The notes beneath the pieces were generated by a model. That model was not told the origin of the DNA. It ran no database searches and saw only the letters and a program-made list of their open reading frames with translations. DNA of 64,000 nt from Spiroplasma sabaudiense Ar-1343 (GTDB lineage Bacteria; Bacillota_I; Bacilli_A; Mycoplasmatales; Mycoplasmataceae): positions 558,001-622,000 of the forward strand of contig NZ_CP006934.1 in assembly GCF_000565215.1 (NCBI RefSeq), read 5' to 3'. A program made the translations under genes and the position numbers. Positions within the stretch are counted from its first letter, which is position 1, and each line of letters begins with the position of its first letter. Below, one piece after another: positions 1-10,644 of the stretch.

Positions 1-1004
1 AAGTTTAATCCCGGATTTGCTTTTGGCATTTTAGAATCATCTAATATAAAAACCTTTTTAAATGTTTCCATTGCTCTTAAATTATCTCAACTTTTGACCG
101 CTTGACCAATTCCGGCCCCAACTGAAGAAAAAGTATTTCTTTGTTGTCAAAAATTATGAGAATCATAAAAGTGAACATCACTTATGGATCACGAATTTAT
201 ATATCTAACATTATAAGAGTTTTTAGCTGTCATTAACGGGAAAAATTTATTAATAAACTTTTGATTTTTTGATTTTGGATCATATTCTCCTTGAAACATT
301 TTTAGAATTTCTTCATCGATTTCAGCTTTTTTTTCATTTGATAAATAAATCAAATCATTGAAGATTGATTCTGAAATAGTATTATGATAGGTTCCATCAG
401 TCATTAAAGTCATAATTTCAACGTTTTCTAATGATTCACTCAAATTAGTAAAATTACTTCCTCTAACGTTTCCGCACATGGCATAATCATCTGTAAATAA
501 ATTAAGCTTTGTAATATTAGAATCCTTAGTCTTCATTGTATTCAAAGCCTCTTGAATTATTCATGACTCCATTTTTTCGGTTGAATTTTCTAAATACTCA
601 ATGTGAATATTGCTGTATTCATTTTTCAATTCTTCAATATCTAATTGATTTCTTCCTAAAGTATTATTGTCATCAATTTGATCACTTATGTATATAACAA
701 TTTGGCGGTCTTTGAATTTTTCAGCTTCAGTTATAGCGCTTGTAAAGGCTTGAACACCTAAAGCAGCTCCAGCTCTTGAAATATAATAAAAGGTTCCGGT
801 ATTAATCTGAGCCTCTTCTTGCAATTTTATAGTTTTTAAATAATTATTGATTCCATCATGATCATCTAGCATAACTTTCTCAGCTTCAAATTTATAACGG
901 TCATTTTCATTAATTATTTTGAACCGATCTTGACAGGCAACAACCGACAAGGTTGAACTAGTACTTAGACTAAATGCTGCTAGCATTATTAATAATTTTT
1001 TCAT
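1..1004 (-). CDS. Prolipoprotein, function unknown (3' end outside window)
   Basis: The start at 1004 encodes MKKLLIMLAAFSLSTSSTL followed by SVVAC, a signal peptide with a lipobox whose Cys would be lipidated, so the protein should sit on the outer face of the membrane. An upstream in-frame Met at 1028 would add eight charged residues before the signal and is unlikely. The frame is open through UGA tryptophans at 561 and 189 and runs off the window, giving at least 334 residues. A hydrophobic beta-type stretch (RQIVIYISDQIDDNN) lies near residue 95, followed by a mixed alpha/beta region. I recognise no family. It begins 11 bases after the dinB stop, so its ribosome site lies inside the dinB 3' end and the two are probably co-transcribed. 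Confidence 0.8.
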
Positions 1005-1015
1005 ATCTAATCTCT

Positions 1016-2323
1016 CTATTCTTTTCATTCTTTTTTAACATTGGTATTTGATAAATGAACTGAATCATCTTTTATAAATTTTGACTGGGAAATATTTTTT
1101 TGTTGTTTTTTAGCCAGTTTACTTCCGGTTATTATTATTTCAGAATTAAGTGAAAAGTTTATATCAGAAATTAATTGTTCAACTTTGCTAGTTTTTTTAT
1201 TATTTAAAACATCTTCAAAACTAATTTGTTTATGACCTTTTACCTGTGAAATAAAATTCGAAACTCTTACACCAATTAAAACAACTGGCTGGCCCTGTCA
1301 AAGATAATCAAAACAACTTCTTGCTGTTGCTAAAATATCTTCTAAATTATTACTACTTACACTCAATGTTTCTTGTCTGGTAACGGTTTTTTTGTGCAAC
1401 CTTTTATCAAACTTTTCTTGATTTTCTCTTTCAAAGCGTAAAACAACAGCAACAGTTCGAGCCTCTAAAAATCTTTTTTTCATTCTTTCGCTTATGTGTT
1501 GACTAATTGAGTAAATGATTTCTTGCAACTCAAATTCATCAGAACTTTTAAATTCTAAAGTCATCTCATTACCAATACTTTTATAATCGTTTGAGCTGAC
1601 AACAATGTCGTCATCCCCAATTCCTAGTGCTCTTAGTTTAAGATTATAACCATTTTTACCCAAAAGCTTCTCTAAAAATTCTACTTCAGTATTTGCCAAT
1701 TCACCTATCGTTAAAATATTATTACTCTTTAAAAGTTCTGCTGTTGCAATTCCAACACCATACATTTTTTCAATCTTCATCGGTCATAAAATTGAAGGAA
1801 CATTTTCTCGAAGCAAAACCATTGTACCATATGGTTTTTTAAAATCAACCGCCGTTTTTGCTAAAAATTTATTACTACTGATTCCAATTGAGCAACTAAC
1901 ATTTAAATCCTTTAATATTTTTGCTTTTATTGCCTCTGCCATTTTAGTTGCAGTTTGAAATTTTTTGTATTCGTTTGTGACATCTATATAACATTCATCG
2001 ATTGAGGCAATTTCCATTTTTTTTGAAAAATTATTATATATTATGTCAAAAACCTTAGTTGAAAAATCTATATAAGTTTTAAAATCACTTGGTAAAATAA
2101 TTAAATCTTTTGAAATTTTTTTGGCCTGAAATACAGGCATTCCTGCTTTTATTCCTAATTCCCTTGCTTTATAACTGGATGATGTAATAATTGCTCTGGT
2201 GTTTGGAGAAGCAACCCCAACAATCGAATCCATTGGCAAATTATTTTTTGCAATAGAACAAGAAGCAAAGAATGCGTCCATATCTAATAAAAAGATTACT
2301 TTTTTATTAGACATTGACATCAT
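1016..2323 (-). CDS. dinB: DNA polymerase IV (Y-family, translesion)
   Basis: This 435-residue protein is a Y-family DNA polymerase that copies past damaged bases. The N-terminus has the catalytic Asp motif FLLDMDAFFAS, then TSSSYKARELGIKAGMP, and SIDECYIDVT carries the second acidic pair near residue 105; SIGISSNKFLAKTAVDFKKP follows. The C-terminal half (MKIEKMYGVGIATAELL) is the helix-hairpin-helix and little-finger part. UGA is read as Trp at 1784, 1298 and 1025, and the real stop is UAG at 1016-1018. Three Met codons are clustered at the start; I took the first. The start overlaps the 3' end of tlyA by 17 bases, which suggests translational coupling. The length fits the family. Confidence 0.93.
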
Positions 2324-3140
2324 CTTTCTTTTTTAATAAAAGTTCATGAGCATTTTTAACAACATTGAAAATTTGATTCTCTGTAATCTTTATTTCCGGG
2401 CTTAAAGAAAATTCCAATTTTGTTATATATTCAATGTTACTTTTTTTATTTCCTAAAATGGGTGAAAAATCAATTTCTAAAATTGAAAAGCTATTTTCTA
2501 AAGCTGAGGAGAAGACTTTTTTGATGGAATTAATATGATTTTCAACTCCAACTACCCTTCCGTTATTCACAACCCCCCTATCGGATTCAAATTGCGGCTT
2601 TATCAATATTACTCCGATAGCTTGTTTTTTTAAAATTGTTTTTAATGCTGGTAGAATTTTGCTAACGGAAATGAAACTGACATCGCAACAAAAAAAATCT
2701 ATTTCCCCTTTATCAAAAATATCAATAGTAACATTTCTAAAGTTCGTTTTTTCCAATACAATAACTCTAGGATCTTGTCTTAATTTTCAGTCTAACTGAT
2801 TAGTGCCAACATCAACAGCATAAACTAAGCTAGCTTTATTTTGCAAGCAGCAGTCAGTAAAACCACCAGTTGAAGATCCAATATCCAAACAAATTTTATT
2901 ATCTAAATTTATATTTCAAATTTTAACTGCTTTATCTAATTTTTTGCCAGCTCTAGAAACAAATTCATTATCAACGCCAATAATATTAATAATTATTTTT
3001 TCTGAATCAAATAGTGTTCCTGGTTTGGTTTCTTTATCATTATTTACAATAACTCTTCCATCAATTATTAAGCTGCGAGCCTTACTTCTATTTTCAACTA
3101 GTGATTCGTCTAAAAGAATTTGATCTAAGCGTTTCTTCAT
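2307..3140 (-). CDS. tlyA: TlyA family rRNA 2'-O-methyltransferase (hemolysin A-like)
   Basis: The 277-residue protein has an N-terminal S4 RNA-binding domain ([20 protein letters not shown], then [14 protein letters not shown]), the linker [14 protein letters not shown], and a FtsJ-like SAM-dependent methyltransferase domain that includes [20 protein letters not shown]. Family members methylate ribose in 16S and 23S rRNA. The stop is UAA at 2307. The start has a good ribosome site (AAGAGG, about 5 bases upstream). It lies nine bases after the unknown gene ending at 3150, in the same minus-strand run as dxs and xseAB. In many bacteria tlyA also sits beside dxs and xseAB, so the context supports the call. 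Confidence 0.93.
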
Positions 3141-3149
3141 AATAACCTC

Positions 3150-3638
3150 TTAACTATTTTCGTAAAGTTTTTCTTCTTCATCAATTCATTCTGCAACTCG
3201 TTTCAAAAACTGAGCTCCATAATTATTTTCAAACTCTTGAGTAAAATCTTCTATTTTTTTGATTATATTTCTTGTTTTGCCTGCTAATTTTCTATTTAAT
3301 TTTAATCGAATAATTCCTAATTCTTGAAACTCATATTCTTCTTGTTCTTCTTTGGAACTAAATTCTAATTCTTTTTTCTCAGATTGCCAATTTTCGACCC
3401 CTTTTGGGTTTTTATATTTGTTACCGTATTTATTTAAATTAAAGTTCTCTAATTCTGAAACCAAATCATTTTCACTATTTGAAATGGGAATGCTTTTTTT
3501 ATTTCGGGTTTTATTTTTGATATGTAGTAATCTTTTTAACTCGTTGACATCATTTACAATATTTTCTATTAGAAAATTTTTACTATCTAGTAAAGGATCT
3601 TTCAATATTTTATTTTTAAAAAAATCTTTTTCGTTCAC
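3150..3638 (-). CDS. Conserved-context hypothetical protein, 162 residues
   Basis: I do not recognise this protein. It starts at GTG 3638 with a good ribosome site (GCGAGGTAACTAACT); there is no better ATG. The sequence is strongly charged: an N-terminal helical part (MNEKDFFKNKILKDPLLD), a basic patch around KNKTRNKKS, then an acidic and basic helix ending EFENNYGAQFLKRVAE before a UGA-Trp and a tail rich in Glu. There is no membrane segment, Cys cluster or known motif. It lies between dxs and tlyA with short gaps (14 and 9 bases), so it is in the same transcription unit. A soluble helical protein is the most I can say. Confidence 0.75.
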
Positions 3639-3652
3639 AGTTAGTTACCTCG

Positions 3653-5296
3653 CTATTTTTTATTTAAAATCTTCTTAACAACTGAGTCGTAGTCTAATTT
3701 CAAATCCTTTAGTCAGCTAGTTTCATCTCCGCTTCCAACATTATGGGTTTCCACTGAATAACTAACGATTTCTATTTGTTTTTCTCTAAATAAAGTTGCT
3801 AAATTACTTTTAGAAATAACGTGTTCGTAAACAAAGATTTCGGTTTTCATAACTTTTGCTAAAACTTTCTCATCTAATTTATTTAAGAATCTTGCATTAA
3901 CTAAATTAATTGGTAATTTTTGAGAAAATATTTTTTCTTCAAAAATATTTAAATTTTCTCCGTAAGTAAACAAAGTGGCTTTGTTTTTTTCATTAAAATT
4001 AATTAATTCATATTCATTGATTTCAAATTTTTTTTGAAAATTTTTATTTTCTCTCACATTATTTTCTAATCTAATAAAAAAGGGAGCTTTCAAATTATTA
4101 AAACTTTGTTCTAACATAATGTTTAATTCAAATTCGCTTCTTGGATGTCCTATAATTGCATTATTAAAAGTTTGACAAATTGCTAAATCATAAATTCCGT
4201 GGTGAGAAATTCCATTGTTCCAGCTAAATCCAACTTTTTCAATTAAAAATGTTATGGGTAAATTATTTCTAAATACATCATGAACTAATTGGTCATAAGC
4301 TCTTTGAAGAAAGGTTGAATAAATTGAAATAATTACTCGCTGATTATTTAATGCTAAACCCACTCCCAATAGCAAAGCATGTTCTTCGTTTATCCCTACG
4401 TCAAAAACATTTTTTGGATACATTTTTTTTAATTCTAAAAGCTTATTTGAAATCAACATACCCGGAGAAATTATACTCAAGGATTTTCCATTTTGCAATT
4501 TTTTTAGATAAAAATTTTTAACGACTTGATCTAAATTAGTTACATTCAAATTAGGCTTTTTGTTAATACTGTGATTTAAAGATTCCCTATCACTTCCAAG
4601 AAATCCATTACTTTTTAAAGTTTTAAGATGCAAAACCGTACTCTTCAAACTACTCTTAGCAATTTTTAAGTTATCAATAACTTTTTCGATATCATTTCCG
4701 CTTTTTTCAAAATGATATTCGAAACCCAAACTTTCAAAAAATTTTTTTGGATTATTTATTTTTAAAAAATTTTCACCAATTCCATGGTCATTATCATTGT
4801 AAACTATTATTATTTTTTTATCTTGGTTTGCAATTGCCACTAGCCCTTCCAAAGCTACTCCATTTAATAAAGCTGCATCACCAATAATAACGATGATTTC
4901 ATCTTCTGGATTGGAAATTTTATGACCAAGTGCAATTGATAGTGCAGTTGAAGAATGACCATTTGAAATGTGATCAAATTCACTTTCAAGATGCTCTTGA
5001 AAATTACTTACTTTATTGTTTGATTTTATTTTTTCAAAAGCAAACTTTCTATTGGTCAAAATTTTGTAAAAGTGTGACTGATGTCCTGTATCAAATAGTA
5101 TTTTTGAATTTTTTAGACCAAAAACATTTATAATTCCAACTGTAATCTCAAGCACTCCTAAATTACTTCCTAAATGGCCGCCATTTTCTTGAACATAATC
5201 AATTAAAAAAAATCTTAAATCAGTAATCAAATCATTAAGACATTCTATATTTACATCAAAAATATCATTTCAATCTTTATAGTCAACCAATTTCAA
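3653..5296 (-). CDS. dxs: 1-deoxy-D-xylulose-5-phosphate synthase
   Basis: DXS condenses pyruvate with glyceraldehyde 3-phosphate using thiamine diphosphate, the first step of the MEP isoprenoid pathway. The N-terminal thiamine domain has ENGGHLGSNLGVLEITVG, the HGHQ-like FDTGHQSHFYKILTNRK and IGDAALLNGVALEGL. The usual GDG metal motif here reads GDA, while the downstream NDND is kept. The pyrimidine-domain Glu lies in DVGINEEHALLLGVGLALNN. I set the start at TTG 5296 because AGAGAGGA lies 9 bases before it and no ATG is available; another TTG at 5290 and at 5230 are weaker. The stop is UAG at 3653 after a UGA-Trp at 3713. At about 547 residues it is shorter than the usual 620. Confidence 0.9.
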
Positions 5297-5314
5297 GATA
5301 TAGAATCCTCTCTT

Positions 5315-5530
5315 TTAATTTTCAAAATCAATAATTTTGTTATCAGCAATTACTTTTTTAACTTCACCTTTAATTACATCAAGTTTACTTTTTGCTGCAG
5401 TAATTGACTCTAAACTTTTTTTAAAAATTTCAACAGCTTCATCCATAGCGATTTGGGGAGAATCTAGTTTATCAATATTTTCTTTTATTTCTTTTAAAAG
5501 TTCGTCAAAATTTTTGTCATTACTTGCCAT
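5315..5530 (-). CDS. xseB: Exodeoxyribonuclease VII small subunit
   Basis: This 71-residue helical protein matches the small subunit of exonuclease VII: FDELLKEIKENIDKLDSPQ followed by a second helix with the family pattern LDEAVEIFKKSLESI (here MDEAVEIFKKSLESI) and a C-terminal coil (AAKSKLDVIKGEVKKV). Several copies bind one XseA and allow degradation of single-stranded DNA. The start overlaps the end of xseA by 11 bases, as expected for stoichiometric subunits. dxs follows after an 18-base gap. Confidence 0.93.
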   Translation of the reverse strand: MASNDKNFDELLKEIKENIDKLDSPQIAMDEAVEIFKKSLESITAAKSKLDVIKGEVKKVIADNKIIDFEN

Positions 5531-6809
5531 TTAAATTCTCCTCTATATTATTTTTAGTTTTGATAGTAACTCGACCATCAATCATTTCTACATTTATTTT
5601 TTCTTGATTTTTCATATTTTTAATATTTTTAATAATCTTGTTATCTTGATCCCTAATTAATGCAAAGCCATTTTCTAGCGGTTTTAGAGGACTTAACAAA
5701 TTTATTTTTTCTGAAAAATGTTTTAAATTAAAATTTCTCATTTCAACTATACTATTTATTTTTTGAATTTGTTTTTCTTCAACATTTTCTAAATAGTTTT
5801 GAATTCCAAAAATTTTTGCATTTATAATTTGTCTTAAATTATTAACCAAATTTTGATAATCACTTTCAGATTTTTGCACTAATTTTTTTGAATTTTTAAA
5901 AAAGAATAAATATAAATCTCTTAGTTCTTTTTTGAAGTCATTATGAACTTTAATAACACTTTTTGTTAAATCATTTTTTAGCATTTCAAGATGTCTTCTT
6001 AATTCTTCAATGCTCGGGGTTGCAATTTCTCCAGCAGCTGTTGGTGTTGCCGCTCTTAAATCTGATACGTAGTCAGCTAATGTGATATCTGGTTCATGTC
6101 CAATTGCAGAAATTATTGGGATATCAGACTTTCTTATTGCTTCCAAAACCACCATTTCATTAAAAGATCACAAATCCTCATAACTACCTCCACCTCTACC
6201 AACAATTAGAGTATCAATGGGAGTTTTAAAGTTATTTGCCTGATTAATTTTATCTGCGATATCAAATTGAGCTTGCTCGCCTTGAACTAGGGTCGGAAAT
6301 ATAAAAATATTGACTTGCGGAAAGCGGCGCGTGATTGTCTTAATCAAATCTTGAACGGCCGCTCCAGTACTAGCTGTTACAATCCCAATATTTTTTGGAA
6401 ATCTTGGGATTGTTTTTTTGATTGATTCATCAAATCAACCACTCTTTTCTAATTCATTTTTTCTTTCATTATATAAAATGTGTAAGTAACCTAGGCCATC
6501 AAGTTTAACATCAACAACTTCAAAATTTGTTTTTCCAGAAGGAACATAGTATGTCAGCCTACCTGAAACCGTTAGTTTCATCCCTTCTTTGGGATTAACT
6601 GCTTTTAGAATATGGGCCTTATCTTTTCAAATCATACACGAAATTGAAGCACCCTGATCTTTTATTGAAAAATAAATATGACCTGTTTTATTAAAAGTTA
6701 GATTACTTAATTCTCCCGTTACATTAATGCTTTTAAAATAATCAATTGATTCTAAATTTTTTTTGATTAAGTTATTAAATTCACTTACCGTTAAAACTTT
6801 TGAATCCAT
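5520..6809 (-). CDS. xseA: Exodeoxyribonuclease VII large subunit
   Basis: The 429-residue protein starts with an OB-fold nucleic-acid-binding domain (LTVSEFNNLIKKNLES, then INVTGELSNLTFNKTGHIYFSIKD). The nuclease part has IGIVTASTGAAVQDLIKTI, the family motif LIVGRGGGSYEDLWSFN, ISAIGHEPDITLADYVSDLR and AATPTAAGE. The C-terminal half is a long coiled coil that carries XseB. The frame is open through UGA-Trp codons near 6627 and 6156. I chose ATG 6809; GAGG lies about a dozen bases upstream, and the only earlier in-frame start is a TTG that would overlap the preceding gene. Confidence 0.94.
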
Positions 6810-6817
6810 AAAATTTC

Positions 6818-9202
6818 TTAACCTCGTTTTCAATTTGTAATGAGAGTTTGTGCCTCTTCAAATTTGTTTTGAACATGTAAAAATAAAGTATAAATTCTAA
6901 GTACAAAGAGACTGTCGACTTGTTTATTATATATTTTATCGAAAACCATCGAACTATTTTCTTTTAGAAAATCATATGTTTCTTCAATATTCATATAACG
7001 CAAGTTCTCTTCAAATTTTTTAAACTTATTTTTATCGTATTTTTTTGTTTTTACTTCCAAATTTTCTTTTTGTTTTTGAAATTGATCCATAAAATACTCA
7101 AAGTAGACAGCTCAGCGAATTACTTCAGGCAATGTTTTGTTATTTTTTAGATAAACGAAATCTTCTGTAATATCTGTACTTATAGTGCTATCAAAAGTCA
7201 TTTCAAAAGTTTGATCTATGAAAGTATCATTGATTTGAGAAAAGTCTTCATTTTGAACTTCTAAATTTCTCTCATAAATTCTAGCATTGTTTTGATTTTT
7301 TTTATGGCGATTCTGTGATTTCTTCAATTTGCTACTTTTTTGTTTTTTGGAATCTTCTTTATTTTTTTCAAATTCCACTTCAGTAATTTGTTCAGTTATA
7401 AATTTTTCAATTGTTTCTTCTTCAACAAGATTATCTACCAAATTAGTGTTTTCTTCCAAATTATTTTTTTCAACTTCAATAATTTCTGTCTTAAAATCAC
7501 TAAAATTATTTTCTAAGTTTTCTTCTACTGGTTGTTCAAATTCTAAATCGCTTATAAATGTTTCTACAAAATCAAAATCTTCTAAATCTGTTGTTAAACT
7601 TTCTTTTGTTTCCTCGTTTGCATCTGAATCAATTTCTTCATCACTTACTGATTCTTTTCCATCTAGAGCGCCGTTCTCTTCAGCCAAAATGATTGCTTCA
7701 TCGGGAATAACTTCTTTTCAAATTTCTAAAATGTTTTCCCCTGTAAGCTCAAAAGTTTCACTACTTAGTTTATTTTTTATTTCAGTATTTTTTTCCGGTT
7801 TGTATTTTATTGAATCTAACTTTTCAATTTCATTAAACTCATTTATAAACTCAACAGTTGGGTCAAAAACTTCAAATTCATCAATGACAATTGGAGCTTG
7901 TTGAAAAGCAAACTCTTCTTCAACTCTCTTATCAAAGATTTCTTCGTTAATATTTTTTTCAATTTCAATTTTTTCTTCAATAACATTTTTGATTTCAGGT
8001 TTGATTTCAATTTTTTCTTCAATAACTTTTTTGATTTCAGGTTTGATTTCAATTTCTTCTTCAATTTCAGGAAACAATATTTCTTCATCCAAGTTTTTAT
8101 TTACTAAAGGTATAGTCGAATCCAAAATAGAAGTTTGGTCAAAAGTGATTTTTTCTTCAAAATCTGGGTGTTCATGAAAGTTTTCGATGCTGGTTACTTT
8201 TTCTTCAACAACTGCACTTTCAAAAAGTTTTTCTTTCTCCCTGGGTTTTTCATCTTCTTTAATTTTATCTTCAAAAACAACAGTAGAATCTGATAAAGAT
8301 TCTTGCTTAAGCTCGGGTTTTTTATCAAATAAATCCTGCACTCTTGCAACTTTTTTTATAAAAAAGCAGCTAGTTAGAGAGTGAAAAAAGTTATTTGATG
8401 GATTAATTTGAACGATTGGTAGGCAATTTTCAATTAAATTATGATTTATAAAATCATAATTATTTTCCAATAAATCATCGCTCAAATCCAAATTAGTATT
8501 ATTTTCATTATAAATTATGATTAGTGAATTTTTACTCAGTAAATCTTTCATGTTTGTAATTTTAATTTCATCAAAATTTCAAGTCTTAACAAAATTTCTC
8601 ATCATCGGCATTACAGCTTCTCTTATAAATTGATCGTATAATTTTTTATAATTGAGACTGTCTTTTATTTTTATTAAGTTTTCATTAACTTTTTTAAATT
8701 GGTCAAAATCAAAAACTTTAAATTCTTGTAATTGTTCTTCTAAGTCAAAATTAGCATTATCATTGATTTTTTTATTTTTATTTTTTCTGAATTCAAATTC
8801 AACTTTTTTAAATTTTGTTTTCCGATTTCATTCTTTTTTTATTAAATTAAAAATTTCTTTACGCTGTGAATCATTTAATTGACCATTATTTTCGATAAAG
8901 CAAACATCTTTGAACTCGTGATTTTTAAAAGCCGGCTTTGCTTCTTTAAGATAATCACTTAAAAAATTATCTTTATTTTTTAGTAAAATTTTAAAATCAT
9001 TTTCAATTTCTTTTAAAATAAATTTGTTTTTAAAGATTTCATTTAATAAATCTCTTTTAGAATTTATGGCATCATCATTATGTAGTTTTTGTTCGTAATT
9101 AAAAATTGCATTAACAAAGGTTCTTAGTAATGTATTATTATCTAAGCTGTTTTTAATCACTTTTAAATTATGAAATTCATCTGCAAATGTCGTTATGTTC
9201 AT
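6818..9202 (-). CDS. Large Glu-rich protein of unknown function, 794 residues
   Basis: Five open stretches lie in one frame and are joined by UGA-Trp at 8828, 7718, 7112 and 6830, ending at UAA 6818; no stop interrupts them. The N-terminal 125 residues look folded and helical (NLKVIKNSLDNNTLLRTFVN), followed by a basic stretch (KKVEFEFRKNKNKK) and a region with FDEIKITNMKDLLSKNSL. From about residue 340 to 640 it is acidic and repetitive, with a 14-residue tandem repeat. The last 100 residues form a second helical region ending TLITNWKRG. There is no signal peptide or membrane span. It lies between nusB (11-base gap) and xseA (8-base gap), so it is part of that operon. I know no family; a scaffold or a partner of RNA or DNA enzymes is only a guess. 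Confidence 0.85.
7962..8070. repeat. 42-bp tandem repeat inside the Glu-rich gene
   Basis: Two full 42-bp units begin at 7962 and 8004 and a partial third begins at 8046. They differ by one or two bases and encode the 14-residue unit around KPEIKKVIEEKIEI. The unit length keeps the frame, so copy number could change without breaking the gene. Confidence 0.85.
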
Positions 9203-9215
9203 GTGGCGCTCTTTT

Positions 9216-9614
9216 CTAATCTATTTTATCCAAAATTGCATTTATAAATTTTGAATCTAAATTTGGTTGATAACTTCTTGATAAGTTAACCATTTCATTA
9301 ATTACTACGGTCTTTGGAACTTCTAAATCCTTAATTTCAAAAATTCCGGTAATTATTATAGCTTTAAAAATATTTGGTATTCGATTTCAGGTTCAATTAT
9401 CTGAGAGAAGCTGACTTGCTAAATCTTCATATTCTAAACGTTTATTAAATAATTCAAGTGAGACTTTAATTGATTCTTCATCAAATTCTAATTGAAAATT
9501 ATCCAAAAGCTCTTGTTTAATTCGTTGATCTTCGCAATTTAAAATATAAAAGCGATATAAAATTTTAATTAAACCTTTACGTCTAGCTATATTACTCGTA
9601 GTTTTAATTTCCAT
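9216..9614 (-). CDS. nusB: NusB-type transcription antitermination factor
   Basis: The 132-residue, mostly helical protein begins RKGLIKILYRFYILNCEDQ, the arrangement of helix 1 in NusB, and its C-terminal half (KAIIITGIFEIKDLEVPKTV, VINEMVNLSRSY) matches the NusB pattern in which a gap precedes the conserved IINEAVELAK-like helix. NusB binds boxA RNA with S10 and aids rRNA transcription. UGA-Trp lies near 9393 and the stop is UAG at 9216. The start has a strong ribosome site (AATAGGAGAATAGCTA). It is followed by the Glu-rich gene and xseAB, the same neighbourhood (nusB, xseA, xseB, isoprenoid genes, tlyA) seen in Firmicutes. The sequence is divergent, so context carries part of the call. Confidence 0.82.
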
Positions 9615-9642
9615 TAGCTATTCTCCTATTTTGTTTTATAAT

Positions 9643-10554
9643 TTATGCAACAAAAAATCTTACTTGTGTTCCAAGAATAGTTATTGGTGCTATTTCTTCT
9701 TTGGTTTGAATCTGAATTAATAAATTTTGTAAATCTTTGTTTAATTGATCGGTTTCATCATTTGTTGGCGAATATTTCAATCTCAAAAGTTCATTAAAAT
9801 CAGGATAATACGAAATCCCTTGATATTCAAACCCTTTGATATAATTTTTTGGACTGAGTTCGTTATTAATTCCATTAAAAATTTGTCTTTTTCATCTTGT
9901 TAATTGAGTGCTTTCATTACCCTTATCTGTGATTCAATTTTTTGGGTCAGAAGTAGAAAAAGTATCAACAACAATACTTGTAATAGGAACTTGTATCACT
10001 GCTTCAAGACCTTGATTTGGCTCAAGACTCAAATCATCTGCATTAACAACCACGGGGTTTTTGTCAATCATTGTAAACTTTAAAAAATTTGTAGATTTTT
10101 GCTCTTCTTCATTAAAGAATCGAACAAAATAATTACCTATATTTGGACGATATTCGTTACTTTGATTTTTAGAAAATAGCCCCGAAGAAGAAACAATATC
10201 ACTATCGCTTATTAATGTATCAGCACGATTTAAACGATACATTTTAATTTCAAGTTTATTTATTTTTTCAAATAAATTGGCTTCAGCGGTATTATTTGAA
10301 AATTTTATTGCGGTTTGATAAACAATCTGTTCTTCAACAAATTTTCTAATTTCACTACTTTGCACATCACCATCACTCTTCAATGATTCTGGGATGTTTC
10401 CAACCGAAACTAACTTAGCGTCGTTTCAAGCCTCATTAATTGAATCAATATTTTGAAATGTAAACTTTTCCAATTTCGTAACACAAGCTACCACTGTTGT
10501 TGCAACAACCGATGATAGAGAAATTGTTCCTAAAATACTTAGTAATTTTTTCAT
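9643..10554 (-). CDS. Prolipoprotein, function unknown, 303 residues
   Basis: ATG 10554 follows AAGGGGGAAAT and encodes a signal peptide MKKLLSILGTISLSSVVATT with the lipobox VVAC, so the product should be a membrane-anchored surface lipoprotein. The mature part is hydrophilic, with a segment of beta-type repeats (GLEAVIQVPITSIVVDTFST) near residue 200. UGA-Trp codons occur, including at 9934. The stop is UAA 9643. A stretch without other features (10555-10615) separates it from nfo, so it may start its own transcript. I recognise no family. Confidence 0.82.
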
Positions 10555-10615
10555 ATTTCCCCCTTATTTTAAATCTTCTCTTTAAATATACACTATTTTT
10601 TAGTATTTTTATAGT

Positions 10616-10644
10616 TAAAAGCGGAGTAATTTACCCCGCTTTTA
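10616..10644 (-). terminator. Hairpin overlapping the nfo stop codon
   Basis: TAAAAGCGG at 10616-10624 pairs with CCGCTTTTA at 10636-10644, and the nfo stop codon lies in the arm. On the minus strand the stem is followed by TTAACTATAAAAA, a weak U tract, so termination may be incomplete. Confidence 0.6.

Noticed and set aside
1016-2323. dinB taken as two broken genes
   Set aside because: The two pieces are in the same frame and are separated only by UGA, read as Trp in this organism.
6818-7090. Separate small gene of 90 codons before xseA
   Set aside because: It is in frame with the preceding acidic protein, with no stop between, so it is that protein's C-terminus.
7962-8070. CRISPR-like repeats
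   Set aside because: The units are contiguous, have no spacers, and are part of a coding frame.
7329-8177. Long plus-strand open frames rich in Ser and Phe
   Set aside because: They are complement shadows of the Glu- and Lys-rich gene on the minus strand; Glu and Lys codons read back as Phe and Ser.
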